DNA from: UBA4810 sp002479215
GTDB taxonomy: Bacteria; Desulfobacterota; Syntrophia; Syntrophales; Smithellaceae
Direction of reading: 5' to 3'
DNA length: 64,000 nucleotides
Assembly (NCBI GenBank): GCA_049514435.1
Contig: JBEKVB010000002.1
Span: 124,001-188,000 of the forward strand
Shown here: piece by piece, positions 22,959-32,536 of the stretch
How the letters are laid out: every line of letters starts with the position of its first letter
Position numbering within the stretch: position 1 is the stretch's first letter
The notes under the pieces: generated by a model
Told to the model about the DNA's origin: nothing
What the model saw: only the letters and a program-made list of their open reading frames with translations
Databases searched by the model: none
Program-made: the position numbers and the translations under genes

Positions 22959-24344
22959 TTGTTGCTGAAGAAGCCAAACCCTCTGTGGTCATTTTTTTCG
23001 TCCGTAAAACTGACAATTGTCCTTCTGGTTCTAATTGTCCTTATCTTCATTATAGCCACCTTTCTTCCACCACAGGAGGCGGCTCAGGAATTTGTGCAGC
23101 AACTCTCACTAGGGACAGCCAAAGTTTTCTTTTTCTTTCGATTGTCCGACCTTTATCATTCGCCGCTATTTTATGCCCTGATGGGGCTTTTATCACTCAA
23201 CCTGATCATTTGCTCCATAAACCGTTTCCCTGCATCACTCCAGCAATACAAAGCTCCCTATTTCCCGGAACCGGCGGGCATCTTTGATAATCTCCCTCAG
23301 AATCAGATCATCATTGCAAATAAAGAAAAATCCACGGTCAGCCTGGCTGTCGAATCATATCTCAAGGCAAAATATGGGTCCGTCCGAAAAATTGATACAA
23401 AAAAAGGGCATGTGTTTTATGGTGAACGAGGGCGCTTTTCTCTTTTTGGCGTTTACGCGGTTCACCTGAGCGTTCTGCTGATGATTGCGGGGGCTATCAT
23501 CGGCTCTATCTTTGGTTTGGCGGCCGATATCAACATCAAAGAAGGAGAAACCATTAATGTTGTAAATCTCGCAGGAGGGAAAGGAACACACCCGCTTGAT
23601 TTTTCAGTACGCTGCGATAAATTTACCGTTGAATTTTACGAAAACGGCGCACCAAAAACTTACCGCTCCGATTTGAGCTTTATCAAAAATGGACAAGTGG
23701 CGCACCGGGGATCTCTATTGGTTAATCATCCCATCACCTTCGAGGGGCTGCGCTTCTATCAGTCCAGTTACGGCACAGCGCCGGAAATCAAGGCTATAAT
23801 TACATATACAATCAGCCGCAATAAAAGCAGAGAAATAGTTCTGGCAGCGGGAGATACACTTGACTTGCCGGAAAGCAAAGCCAAGGCCGTTGTCTTGCGT
23901 GTTGAAGAAAATATTATGGAGCTGGGACCGGCAGTAAAACTGAGGATCACTTCACCGCAAAAGGATGTCCAGTTTTGGGTTTTTAAAAACATCGACGAGA
24001 TCAAAACAGCAAATCCCGGCCTGTTATCGCAAGTACCTATTTTCAATCCCGGCCTTTTTAAACCTTTGGTGTTTTCGCTTAACCGGATCGAGCAACAATA
24101 CTACACCGGTTTGCGTGTCGTTAGTGATCCCGGCGTTCTCCTCGTTGCGGTGGGAGGGGCACTTATGGTTGCCGGTCTAATGATCGTCTTTTTTTGGTCG
24201 CATCAACGCTTTTGGGTGCGGATGGAACAAGAAGGAACAAAAATCCGCATCAGTGTTGCCGGCCGGAGCAACCGCAATAGCGCCGTACTACAGCAGCAAA
24301 TCGATAATTTGTGCAAACGGATCGGTCAGGAGTTGAAAGCATGA
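22959..24344 (+). CDS. resB: Cytochrome c biogenesis protein ResB (Ccs1), TTG start
   Basis: A 461-residue System II cytochrome c maturation protein that, with CcsA, carries haem across the membrane for attachment to apocytochromes. It starts with a TTG five bases after AAGGAGAACC's GGAG. Helices: VKLTIVLLVLIVLIFIIATFLPP, LMGLLSLNLIICSINRF, YAVHLSVLLMIAGAIIGSIFG and a last one near LVAVGGALMVAGLMIVFFW, with the long extracytoplasmic domain between helices three and four. The FWSHQRFWVRME end is typical. Four-base overlap with ccsA. Confidence 0.92.
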   Translation: MLLKKPNPLWSFFSSVKLTIVLLVLIVLIFIIATFLPPQEAAQEFVQQLSLGTAKVFFFFRLSDLYHSPLFYALMGLLSLNLIICSINRFPASLQQYKAPYFPEPAGIFDNLPQNQIIIANKEKSTVSLAVESYLKAKYGSVRKIDTKKGHVFYGERGRFSLFGVYAVHLSVLLMIAGAIIGSIFGLAADINIKEGETINVVNLAGGKGTHPLDFSVRCDKFTVEFYENGAPKTYRSDLSFIKNGQVAHRGSLLVNHPITFEGLRFYQSSYGTAPEIKAIITYTISRNKSREIVLAAGDTLDLPESKAKAVVLRVEENIMELGPAVKLRITSPQKDVQFWVFKNIDEIKTANPGLLSQVPIFNPGLFKPLVFSLNRIEQQYYTGLRVVSDPGVLLVAVGGALMVAGLMIVFFWSHQRFWVRMEQEGTKIRISVAGRSNRNSAVLQQQIDNLCKRIGQELKA

Positions 24345-25189
24345 ACCACTTGATGATTTTAAGCGGGGTGACTTTTGCCTATTTTGCTTCTTTTGTCTTA
24401 TATCTTTTCAGGATGATTTTCGGAAAAGAATTCTGGGGACGCGCCGCTTCATTTTTAGCCTGGGCGGGACTCGCGGCACAAACGCTCGCCCTGCTTTTAA
24501 GGTGGAAAGCCTCCTATGATCGGGGAATGGGGCACGTGCCCCTCTCCAACCTTTTTGAATCCATGATTTTCTTTGCGTGGGCAATTATTCTGATTTATCT
24601 GGTCGTTGAATGGCGCACCAAAAATAGAAGCATAGGCGTCTTTGCCGTACCCATAGCCTTTCTGGCCATGGCTTATGCATCCATCTCGCCCGATATCAGC
24701 AATCGCATCGAGCCCCTCATCCCAGCTCTGCAAAGCAATTGGCTGACAAGCCACGTCGTAACCTGTTTTATGGGTTACGCCGCGTTTACCGTCGCCTTCG
24801 GCTGCGGCCTGCTTTACCTGCTGAAAAACATGGAAAAGGGTGATAAAGAAAAGCCTTCCGGCTTTCTGGGAAAGCTCCCGTCTCTGGTAATGCTTGATGC
24901 ATTAATTTATCAGAGTATCGCTCTTGGTTTTATCTTTCTCACCATCGGAATCATGACCGGTTCCATCTGGGCTCATTACGCCTGGGGCTCTTACTGGAGT
25001 TGGGACCCTAAAGAGACATGGTCCCTCATCACCTGGCTCATCTACGCAATTATGTTGCATGCCCGGTATGTCCGGGGCTGGCGCGGAAAACGTCTGGCCG
25101 TGCTTGCCCTTATCGGCTTCGTATCTATTTTGTTCACCTATCTGGGAGTGAATTATCTTCCCGGTTTACACAGCTATCTCAAATCATAA
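24341..25189 (+). CDS. ccsA: Cytochrome c biogenesis protein CcsA/ResC (CcsB family)
   Basis: The start ATG at 24341 overlaps the resB stop (ATGA), preferred over a longer frame. The 282-residue polytopic protein contains the tryptophan-rich haem-handling WWD segment (WGSYWSWDPKETWSL) and conserved histidines in SHVVTCFMGYA and LHARYVRGWRG, as in haem lyase components of System II. Helices cover most of the length (ILSGVTFAYFASFVLYLF; FFAWAIILIYLVVEW; VLALIGFVSILFTYLGV). Forms the haem transport and lyase complex with ResB. Confidence 0.93.
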   Translation: MNHLMILSGVTFAYFASFVLYLFRMIFGKEFWGRAASFLAWAGLAAQTLALLLRWKASYDRGMGHVPLSNLFESMIFFAWAIILIYLVVEWRTKNRSIGVFAVPIAFLAMAYASISPDISNRIEPLIPALQSNWLTSHVVTCFMGYAAFTVAFGCGLLYLLKNMEKGDKEKPSGFLGKLPSLVMLDALIYQSIALGFIFLTIGIMTGSIWAHYAWGSYWSWDPKETWSLITWLIYAIMLHARYVRGWRGKRLAVLALIGFVSILFTYLGVNYLPGLHSYLKS

Positions 25190-25576
25190 ACCATCGCTAA
25201 TTAAGAGGTACCCAGTAGCACATATTGCATATCGTATTATGTCAATTCTCATTCATCGGCATATAAACAAACTTTTTATTTGCATTGTGCTCTGCTATAT
25301 GAGATGGATTCCTGAAAATAATATATAATTTAAGACGCAATCTTCATCGTAGATTGGACATGCTTTTTAACCGCAAAATTAACGTTATCAGGCACATTTC
25401 CGTCTATAAAATTGTCCTGTGAACGAGAAACTCCAGAAAAAAGGCAAAAAAGATCAAAGTACTATATATTGTGGTATCAATATTTCATTACCACATTTTG
25501 TTGTATTTTTTCTTTACAAAGGAAAGTTCTTTTGTTAGTATTTTACAAACTTTTACCAATGCGTTAAAGATAATTT
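25190..25576. other. Intergenic region between ccsA and smc
   Basis: About 390 AT-rich bases, presumably holding the smc promoter. I see no gene, no convincing hairpin terminator and no repeat shared with the other families in this window. Confidence 0.5.
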
Positions 25577-28500
25577 ATGAATTTAAAGAAACTGGAAATA
25601 CTGGGGTTTAAATCATTTCGCGACAAGGTCGTTTTGGATTTTTCCGAAAGCATCACAGCTATCGTTGGGCCTAACGGCTGTGGAAAGTCCAATGTCGTTG
25701 ACGCCATCCGCTGGGTAATGGGTGAACAGAGGGTCAAAATCCTGCGCGGAAAAAAAATGGACGATGTTATTTTTAACGGCAGTCAGGAATCGGAAGGCGT
25801 AGGTATGGCGGAAGTCACCATGACTCTGGCTGCCAACGGACAAACCTTTCCCGGCAATTATTCCGAATTGAGTGAAATATCAATTTCCCGCAAAGTTATC
25901 CGCGATGGCGAAAGTGAATACTATCTCAATCGGGTTCCTTGCCGACTTCTGGATGTTCGAGAATTTTTCATGAGCACCGGCGTCGGCGCGAGAACCTATT
26001 CCCTGGTCGAACAGGGAAACGTGGCGAGCCTTGTCGAAGCCAAGCCCGAGGATAGAAGATTATATATTGAAGATGCCGCCGGAGTATCCAAATACAAAAG
26101 CCGCAAAGATGCCGCAGTCCGTAAAATGGAAGCAACCAAACAAAATTTGCTGCGGCTCAACGATATTATTAAGGAAGTAAAATCGCAACTCAACGCCATC
26201 TCCCGGCAGGCCAAAAGAGCGGAACAATACAAGGTTATAAAAGAGCGCATTAAAGAAACGGAATTGACGCTTGCCCTGCAAGGATATACCGAGCTTTTCG
26301 AAAAAGGCTCTTCCTTGCAAGCCCGGCGCAATGAAATGCAAAATCAGGAATCAGGCATTCGCGCCAATCTCGAAGCCAAAGAATCGGCTTTGGAAGAGCT
26401 CAAAACGAAGCTTTTGGAAAACGAAGAAGCCATTGCCAAAAATCAGCAAGAGATCTATGAAATAAAAAACACTATCAGTATCAAAGAAAAAAATATCGAA
26501 TTCGCCCGCCATCAGATAACCGACCTCTCCGAACGCAAGAAAAAAGATCTGGTGGAAATCGAACAACTGCGAACGAAAACATCGGGTTTAGATGCCGAAA
26601 TTAAAAATATGCGGGAAAGTGTAACGAAAGCGGAAGGCTCGATTACTGCCCTCAAAAAAGAACATGACGAAGGCCGACAAAAAGTTCAGGAACTGATCAA
26701 TGCGGATAAAGAAATAAATAACCAGCTGGAAGAAAAGAAAATCTTATACATCGATGTTGTTACGGAAAAAGCCAAACTCAAAAACATGATTTCCAGCCTC
26801 GGCAAAAATATTGAGGATTTAAAAAAGCGCGAAGAAAGAGAAAGCCGGGAAATCGATGAGGGCAAAAGGAAGCTGGCTGATTTAACCGGCAGGCTACAAT
26901 CAGTAAACGAAGGTCTAATAAACGGTAGCGAAGAAATCCATCAATTGGAAGAAAAAAGAGAGGCAATATCAGGCGAAATCGAAAAGTCTAAATCAGATTT
27001 ACAGTTAACCGAGGAAAAGATCGCTCAAATTAAGGAAGAAATCGGCTCTAAGTTCTCCCGTTTAAATTCCCTTAAAGAATTTCAGGAATCCTATAAGTGG
27101 GGCAATGAAGGGATTAAGGCAATCATCGAAAATAAGGAAAGCCGCGATAAGTTTTACGGCGTTGTGGCTGACCATATCAATGTCCCCCGGGAATATGAAG
27201 CGGCTGTGGAAGCAGTGCTGGGGGAAAAACTGCAATATGTTATAGTAAAAAGCCAGGAAGACGGGGTGTGGGCAATTGACTATTTGAAAAACTATCAATT
27301 GGGCAGGGGCAGTTTTGTGCCGGTGGAAGCAAGAAGCTATAACGAGGAATTAATCAGCGCCAATCATCCCCAGGAAGCGGAGCCCTTACTGCAAAAAATT
27401 AAAGTTACAGAGGACTTTAAAAAAATTGCCGATTGTCTTTTGGGCGATGTTTTACTGATACCCACAATTGAAAGCGGCTTATCTCTTTGGAAGAAAAACG
27501 GTTTCCGAGGAACGTTTGTCACGCGGGAGGGCGATCTTATCAGCCCGCAGGGAGTATTAAGCGGCGGCAGCGGGGCAGCGGTGGAAAAAAGTCTTTTATC
27601 CACAAAAAGAGAAATTGCCGAGCTGGAAAATGAATTATCGGCGCTCAATTCCAATTTGGATGCGGAAACAAGACGAAAAAGTAAACTTGCGTCAGTACTT
27701 GCCCAGTGGGAAGAGGAAATCGGCCAAATAAAAGCCGGCATTCACTCGCTGGAAATCGATATTAACAGCAGAAAAAAAGACAATGAACGGTTTGAAGATG
27801 AAATGACCACAACGAAGCAAAGACTCGCCGCTTTGGAGTTCAACCGGCAAAATATTAAAGCGGAAGAAACCGAAGCCTTGGAAAAGATGCAACAAATTAA
27901 CTCCGATATTTCACGCAAAGATGAAGAAGAAAAAGAAATAAACGAAATTATTTCTTCTTTCAACGCGGAGAAGGAACAATCCCGGGCAGCCATTGATGAA
28001 CAAGAACGCTATTTAACCGGCAAAAAAATCGAATTGGCTTCTTTAGATGAAAAAAAAGAAGCCGATTTGCGCACAATTTTAAGACTGCAAAACGATATTA
28101 AATCTATCGAGAATGAAATTCTGACCAAAGAGGAAGAAATAGTTTCCTGCGACAAGCAGTTGGACGAATTAGCCAAAACTATAGAAACGGAACAAGAGAA
28201 TCTCCAGGAACTCTATCGCGGTTTTGAGGCGCAAGAAACAGTCCTTTCCGAGAAGAAGGCGGGACAGAGCAATGAAGATGTGCAACTGAAAGCAAAAGAA
28301 AATGAAATCAGAGAAACCAAAAAGAAGCTTGATGATTTACGCCAGAAAATAAATGATATGGAAATCCAATGCCGGGAAGTAGCCTTAAATGCCGATAATT
28401 TGACCAGAGCGATTAGAGAAAAATACAACGTTGATTGGGAAAGTATGTTTTCCGCCTTTACCAAGGTTGAGGAAGAAAAAGTGGGAGAGTTGAGCTCTGT

Positions 28501-29125
28501 GCTGGAAAAGGATAAGCAAACAATAGATGGTTTTGGCGAAGTTAATTTGCTTGCCCTCAATGAATATGAAGAACTGGATAAGCGTTATCAATTTTTATCA
28601 ACACAAATTTCAGATTTGAATTCCTCCCTGAATACTTTGCAAAGAACGATTACCCGAATCAATAGAATTTCCCGCACAAGATTTGCCGATACCTTTGCCG
28701 CCATCAATACGTGCTTTAAAGAAGTATTCGCGCATATATTTCCGGGCGGCCGCGGAGAACTGCTCTTGACCGACGAAAACGATTTACTGGAAACAGGCGT
28801 GGATATTGATATCCAAATGTCCGGCAAAAAAGCGCAAAACGTTAGTTTGCTTTCCGGCGGTGAAAAATCGCTGGCGGCTGTCGCCCTTATTTTCGCCATT
28901 TTAATGCACCGTCCCTCTCCGTTTTTGGTTCTGGACGAAGTTGATGCTGCACTGGATGACGCCAATACCAACCTCTTTAATAATTTAATCAAAGATGTCG
29001 CGCAAAAATCCCAGATCGTCATGATTACGCACAATAAGACCACCATGGAAGTTGCCGATACGCTTTTCGGCGTGACCATGCAGAAACACGGTATTTCTTC
29101 TCTGGTATCAGTCAATCTGAACTAA
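25577..29125 (+). CDS. smc: Chromosome segregation protein SMC
   Basis: A full-length 1182-residue structural maintenance of chromosomes ATPase. Walker A is GPNGCGKSNVVDAIRW near residue 32. Long coiled coils flank a hinge around residues 510-650 (YGVVADHINVP; SGGSG). The C-terminal head carries the ABC signature LLSGGEKSLAAVAL and Walker B FLVLDEVDAALDD. It forms a ring-shaped dimer that, with ScpA and ScpB, compacts and separates chromosomes; those genes are not here. The following ftsY is separated by a 122-base palindromic repeat. Confidence 0.97.
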   Translation: MNLKKLEILGFKSFRDKVVLDFSESITAIVGPNGCGKSNVVDAIRWVMGEQRVKILRGKKMDDVIFNGSQESEGVGMAEVTMTLAANGQTFPGNYSELSEISISRKVIRDGESEYYLNRVPCRLLDVREFFMSTGVGARTYSLVEQGNVASLVEAKPEDRRLYIEDAAGVSKYKSRKDAAVRKMEATKQNLLRLNDIIKEVKSQLNAISRQAKRAEQYKVIKERIKETELTLALQGYTELFEKGSSLQARRNEMQNQESGIRANLEAKESALEELKTKLLENEEAIAKNQQEIYEIKNTISIKEKNIEFARHQITDLSERKKKDLVEIEQLRTKTSGLDAEIKNMRESVTKAEGSITALKKEHDEGRQKVQELINADKEINNQLEEKKILYIDVVTEKAKLKNMISSLGKNIEDLKKREERESREIDEGKRKLADLTGRLQSVNEGLINGSEEIHQLEEKREAISGEIEKSKSDLQLTEEKIAQIKEEIGSKFSRLNSLKEFQESYKWGNEGIKAIIENKESRDKFYGVVADHINVPREYEAAVEAVLGEKLQYVIVKSQEDGVWAIDYLKNYQLGRGSFVPVEARSYNEELISANHPQEAEPLLQKIKVTEDFKKIADCLLGDVLLIPTIESGLSLWKKNGFRGTFVTREGDLISPQGVLSGGSGAAVEKSLLSTKREIAELENELSALNSNLDAETRRKSKLASVLAQWEEEIGQIKAGIHSLEIDINSRKKDNERFEDEMTTTKQRLAALEFNRQNIKAEETEALEKMQQINSDISRKDEEEKEINEIISSFNAEKEQSRAAIDEQERYLTGKKIELASLDEKKEADLRTILRLQNDIKSIENEILTKEEEIVSCDKQLDELAKTIETEQENLQELYRGFEAQETVLSEKKAGQSNEDVQLKAKENEIRETKKKLDDLRQKINDMEIQCREVALNADNLTRAIREKYNVDWESMFSAFTKVEEEKVGELSSVLEKDKQTIDGFGEVNLLALNEYEELDKRYQFLSTQISDLNSSLNTLQRTITRINRISRTRFADTFAAINTCFKEVFAHIFPGGRGELLLTDENDLLETGVDIDIQMSGKKAQNVSLLSGGEKSLAAVALIFAILMHRPSPFLVLDEVDAALDDANTNLFNNLIKDVAQKSQIVMITHNKTTMEVADTLFGVTMQKHGISSLVSVNLN

Positions 29126-29137
29126 TCCATCCCTTGA

Positions 29138-29259
29138 TGACTCCGTAAAAAGTTCATATGCGGCGTTGAGCTTCATCTTTCGTCACTGCGACCTACATAA
29201 AAGTAGACCTCATTTCTCAGGTTTCGCGCGCCTTGCCTCTGAAGCTTTTTACGAAGTCA
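29138..29259 (+). repeat. Intergenic repeat with CGTAAAAAG terminal inverted ends, copy 1
   Basis: Begins TGACTCCGTAAAAAG and ends CTTTTTACGAAGTCA; the ends are inverted repeats with 14 of 15 bases matching. Inside lie GTTGAGCTTCATC and CGCGCCTTGCC. A relative in opposite orientation is at 56246-56370. It creates a false N-terminal extension in front of ftsY. Confidence 0.75.
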
Positions 29260-29351
29260 TCGGGAAAAAATTGCCTGATGCTTTTTTCTCACGCATCATT
29301 CCTTTACTTCCGAACAAAAAACCGTTATTAACTAACAAGGCTAAGAAAGTT

Positions 29352-30278
29352 ATGTCTATGGAAAAGAACGTTTTTTTGGAAAAATTAAAGACAGGGCTTA
29401 CGAAAACGCACGACGCTCTGGCGAAAAACCTGGATCATCTCCTTTTCGGCAAAAAATCTCTGGACAAGGAACTATTCGAAGAGCTGGAAGAATTGTTGAT
29501 TACGGCGGATATGGGTCCGCAATTCACTCACGACTTGATTAACGATGTTAAAGAAAAGATTAATCGCCGGGAACTCGGCGACACCCGGCAAATAAAAACG
29601 GTTTTGCGGGAACGAATGGTCGCGATTTTGCGGGAGATGGAGAAACCTTTGGCTATCCCCAAAGGAGAGCCTTATGTAATTATGATTGTTGGAGTAAATG
29701 GCAGCGGTAAAACCACCACTATCGGGAAATTGGCTAATTTGCTGCACAAAGATGGCCATGAAGTAATGCTTGTCGCGGCCGATACTTTTCGGGCGGCCGC
29801 GATAGAACAATTGGAGATTTGGGGTAAGCGCGCGGGCGCGCCGGTTATCAAACAAAAAATGAATGCCGACCCCGCCGCAGTTGTTTTTGACGCTCTAGGT
29901 AAGGTTAAAAGTGGGTATTCCGGAGTTGTCATTGTGGATACGGCCGGACGTCTGCACACCAGAGTGAATTTGATGGAAGAGCTCAAAAAGGTAAAAAGAG
30001 TCGCCGATAAGGAGATGGCTGGTGCACCACACGAAATATTACTGGTTCTCGACGCAACGACCGGTCAAAACGCCGTTACCCAAGCAAAAATGTTTAAGGA
30101 AGAAATCGGCATAACCGGCATTGTCTTGACCAAATTAGATGGAACAGCTAAAGGAGGCGTAATAATAAGAATTGCAAGTGAGTTTTCCTTACCTATTCGC
30201 TATGTTGGAGTAGGTGAAAGTTTGGATGATTTACGCGCTTTTGACAGTAATGATTTCGTCGCGGCGCTTTTCGATTAA
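29352..30278 (+). CDS. ftsY: Signal recognition particle receptor FtsY
   Basis: SRP-type GTPase that docks ribosome-nascent chain complexes at the membrane. The start is placed at 29352 (MSMEKNVF) because the frame upstream runs through an intergenic repeat; an ATG at 29358 is also possible. The product of about 308 residues has an NG domain: G1 GVNGSGKTTTIGKLA, then DTFRAAAIEQLEIW, G3 DTAGRLHT, G4 TKLDGTAKGG, and the closing GVGESLDDLRAF. The acidic A domain of E. coli FtsY is absent, as in many bacteria. Confidence 0.95.
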   Translation: MSMEKNVFLEKLKTGLTKTHDALAKNLDHLLFGKKSLDKELFEELEELLITADMGPQFTHDLINDVKEKINRRELGDTRQIKTVLRERMVAILREMEKPLAIPKGEPYVIMIVGVNGSGKTTTIGKLANLLHKDGHEVMLVAADTFRAAAIEQLEIWGKRAGAPVIKQKMNADPAAVVFDALGKVKSGYSGVVIVDTAGRLHTRVNLMEELKKVKRVADKEMAGAPHEILLVLDATTGQNAVTQAKMFKEEIGITGIVLTKLDGTAKGGVIIRIASEFSLPIRYVGVGESLDDLRAFDSNDFVAALFD

Positions 30279-30304
30279 CTTGTATAATATTTCGGCGAGG
30301 TGTC

Positions 30305-30949
30305 ATGAATAAAATGTTTGCCATCGGTGACATTCATGGCTGCGTTCAAAAGCTCCGTGAACTGATCGGGCTTATCGCGGCCGACCCGCAGAAAGATACG
30401 CTTATCTTCATTGGAGATTATATTGACCGGGGAAGTTCCAACAGGGATGTTGTTGATAATGTACTCCAATTGAAGAAAGAATTTAAAAATGTCATCTGTC
30501 TTTTAGGCAACCATGAGCAAATGCTTTTGAATTATCTGGAAGATGAGGACGAAGAAATGTATTTATGCAACGGCGGCAAACACACTTTGTCTGATTATGG
30601 TATCAAGCTTTCCGATACGACAGGTGAAAGAAAAGAAAAAATACCTGAAGCGCATCTGCTATTTTTCCAATCGCTTTTGCCCTATCACCAGACAAAGGAT
30701 TATATATTTGTCCATGCCGGCTTAATACCCGGAATTTCGATAGACAAACAGACAATAGATGATTTACTCTGGGTGCGGTATAAGTTTATTGATTCGGATT
30801 ATGATTTCGGCAGACGGGTCATTTTCGGCCACACTCCTATGAGTAATCCTTTAATCATGGAGAACAAGATAGGCATTGATACAGGCGCTGTTTATGGCGG
30901 AAAACTTACTTGCCTGGAATTACCAAAAGTAAAAATTTATCAGGTATAA
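30305..30949 (+). CDS. PPP-family serine/threonine protein phosphatase
   Basis: A 214-residue metallophosphoesterase with the PPP signature order: GDIHGC (metal binding, near residue 8), GDYIDRGSSN, GNHEQM, then HAGL and FGHTPM, which supply the remaining metal ligands. Length and motifs resemble bacterial PrpA/lambda-type phosphatases, which act on phosphoserine/threonine or phosphotyrosine. The ribosome-binding site is GCGAGG. Two bases separate its stop from the next gene, suggesting cotranscription. Confidence 0.9.
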   Translation: MNKMFAIGDIHGCVQKLRELIGLIAADPQKDTLIFIGDYIDRGSSNRDVVDNVLQLKKEFKNVICLLGNHEQMLLNYLEDEDEEMYLCNGGKHTLSDYGIKLSDTTGERKEKIPEAHLLFFQSLLPYHQTKDYIFVHAGLIPGISIDKQTIDDLLWVRYKFIDSDYDFGRRVIFGHTPMSNPLIMENKIGIDTGAVYGGKLTCLELPKVKIYQV

Positions 30950-30951
30950 AA

Positions 30952-31863
30952 ATGAAAATTATCGAGTGCGTGCCGAATTTCAGCGAAGGACGCGATCAAA
31001 AAATAATTAAAACCATTGCGAAGGTTTTCAAATCGTTCCCCTGCGTGCGGCTGATCGATTTCAGCGGAGATGCCGATCATAATCGGAGCGTCTTTACTTT
31101 TTTAGGAAAGCCCGAAGATGTATTGGAAGCCGCACTCGCCGCTTGCGGCAAGGCTCTGGAGTTTATTGACATGCGCAGACAGGCCGGAGTGCATCCGCGA
31201 TTAGGGGCGGTCGATGTCGTGCCCTTTATACCGCTGGCGAAAGCACGGATGAAGGACGCAGTTGATTTAGCGCACATCTTTGGGCGTCAGTTATATGAGC
31301 GTTTCGGTGTCCCGGTGTATTTTTATGGCCACGCGGCGATGGTGCCCTGGCGAAACGAACTGGCCGACGTTCGTCGCGGCGGTTATGAGGCCCTGGCCAG
31401 GAAAATGACCAACCGGGAAGACGCTCCCGACGTCGGAAAACCGGAATTTAACGCGCGGTCGGGCGCAACTGCTGTGGGGGCGAGGGAACTGTTGGTCGCC
31501 TATAATATCAATCTGGAGTGCGCTGATTTGAGGCTGGCGCAAAAAATAGCCTCGCAAATCAGGGAAAAAAGCGGCGGTTTGAAGCATGTACGGGCAATCG
31601 GTGTTATTTTGAAAAGCCGCGGTATCGCTCAGGTATCGATAAACCTGACCAATTGTAAAAAAATGCCGCTTAAAGCTATTTATGATGAGGTAGAAACGTT
31701 GGCGACCGAGCGCGGCATCGAGATATTGGAGTCCGAATTAATCGGCCTTGTGCCCAAGGCTGCTTTTGCCGGAGCGAAGCCCCAAAACCTTAAGCTCAAA
31801 GATTTTGATAAACAGCGCCTCCTGGAAACACACCTAAAGGATTTCTGCGCCCAGGCTGATTAA
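30952..31863 (+). CDS. ftcD: Glutamate formimidoyltransferase
   Basis: Transfers a formimino group from formiminoglutamate to tetrahydrofolate, as in histidine breakdown. Start at 30952 (MKIIECVPNFSEGRD, the conserved beginning), two bases after the preceding stop. The 303-residue length corresponds to the transferase half only; the cyclodeaminase domain of bifunctional FTCD is absent. Other family segments include DADHNRSVFTFLG, RQAGVHPRLGAVDVVPFIPL and GATAVGARELLVAYNINL. No other histidine-degradation gene is in view; in anaerobes it may also serve one-carbon or purine metabolism. Confidence 0.9.
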   Translation: MKIIECVPNFSEGRDQKIIKTIAKVFKSFPCVRLIDFSGDADHNRSVFTFLGKPEDVLEAALAACGKALEFIDMRRQAGVHPRLGAVDVVPFIPLAKARMKDAVDLAHIFGRQLYERFGVPVYFYGHAAMVPWRNELADVRRGGYEALARKMTNREDAPDVGKPEFNARSGATAVGARELLVAYNINLECADLRLAQKIASQIREKSGGLKHVRAIGVILKSRGIAQVSINLTNCKKMPLKAIYDEVETLATERGIEILESELIGLVPKAAFAGAKPQNLKLKDFDKQRLLETHLKDFCAQAD

Positions 31864-31915
31864 AATCTTCCCCAGATTGCTATTTGTTTTTCTTCTGGAA
31901 AAAAAGAACCGAAAT

Positions 31916-32536
31916 TTAATTCTCATTTAATTGTAAAAGTTCTTGCGGAGTATCAAAAAGGTAGTCGGGTTCGGCCGAGGCCATTTTTTCTTTACTGTGC
32001 CAGCCCCACGTCACACCTACAGTTTTTATACCGGCTTCTCTTCCTTCCTTGATATCGCCCGTTGTATCGCCAATATAATAAATATTTTCTGATATAACCT
32101 GATATTTTTTTATGGCGTAAAAAATCTTTTCTTTTTTACTGAACATGAAATCGGAACCCAGAATCTCCCGGAAATATCCGTCGTAATGAAACAACTCCAG
32201 AGCTTCTTTAATAGAAGAGGACTCATTAGATGAAATGACAAGGAGGCAATGGTTTTTGTGAAACTCTTTAACTACAGGCACAACAGCGGGAATTGGTTTT
32301 GTGTCTTTAAGGTTAACTTGCGCGAGGATATCCGCGGAAGCCTTCATGAATTCATTTAAATCCACTCCTTTTTTCACCAGGGATTCATAAAAATTACCTT
32401 CAAATAGTTCCAAAAATTCTTCTCTGCCGCGCGTTAACGGCTGGTTCATTTTTTTGAGGCAAGCGGTCACTGTTTTTTCATACACATCCAATGAATCAAC
32501 CAAGACGCCGTCAAAATCAAAAAGAAATAACTTCAT
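31916..32536 (-). CDS. HAD-family hydrolase, phosphoglycolate phosphatase-like
   Basis: A 206-residue HAD phosphatase. Motif I is FLFDFDGVLVDS at the N terminus with both aspartates, motif II is VISSNES, motif III is a lysine in SKKEKIFYAIKKY, and motif IV is YIGDTTGDIKEGREAG. A helical cap domain follows motif I. The start at 32536 has AGGGA ten bases upstream and overlaps the end of mtnA by 20 bases, so the two are probably cotranscribed. The substrate is unknown; a sugar phosphate linked to the MtnA pathway is possible but unproven. Confidence 0.85.
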   Translation of the reverse strand: MKLFLFDFDGVLVDSLDVYEKTVTACLKKMNQPLTRGREEFLELFEGNFYESLVKKGVDLNEFMKASADILAQVNLKDTKPIPAVVPVVKEFHKNHCLLVISSNESSSIKEALELFHYDGYFREILGSDFMFSKKEKIFYAIKKYQVISENIYYIGDTTGDIKEGREAGIKTVGVTWGWHSKEKMASAEPDYLFDTPQELLQLNEN

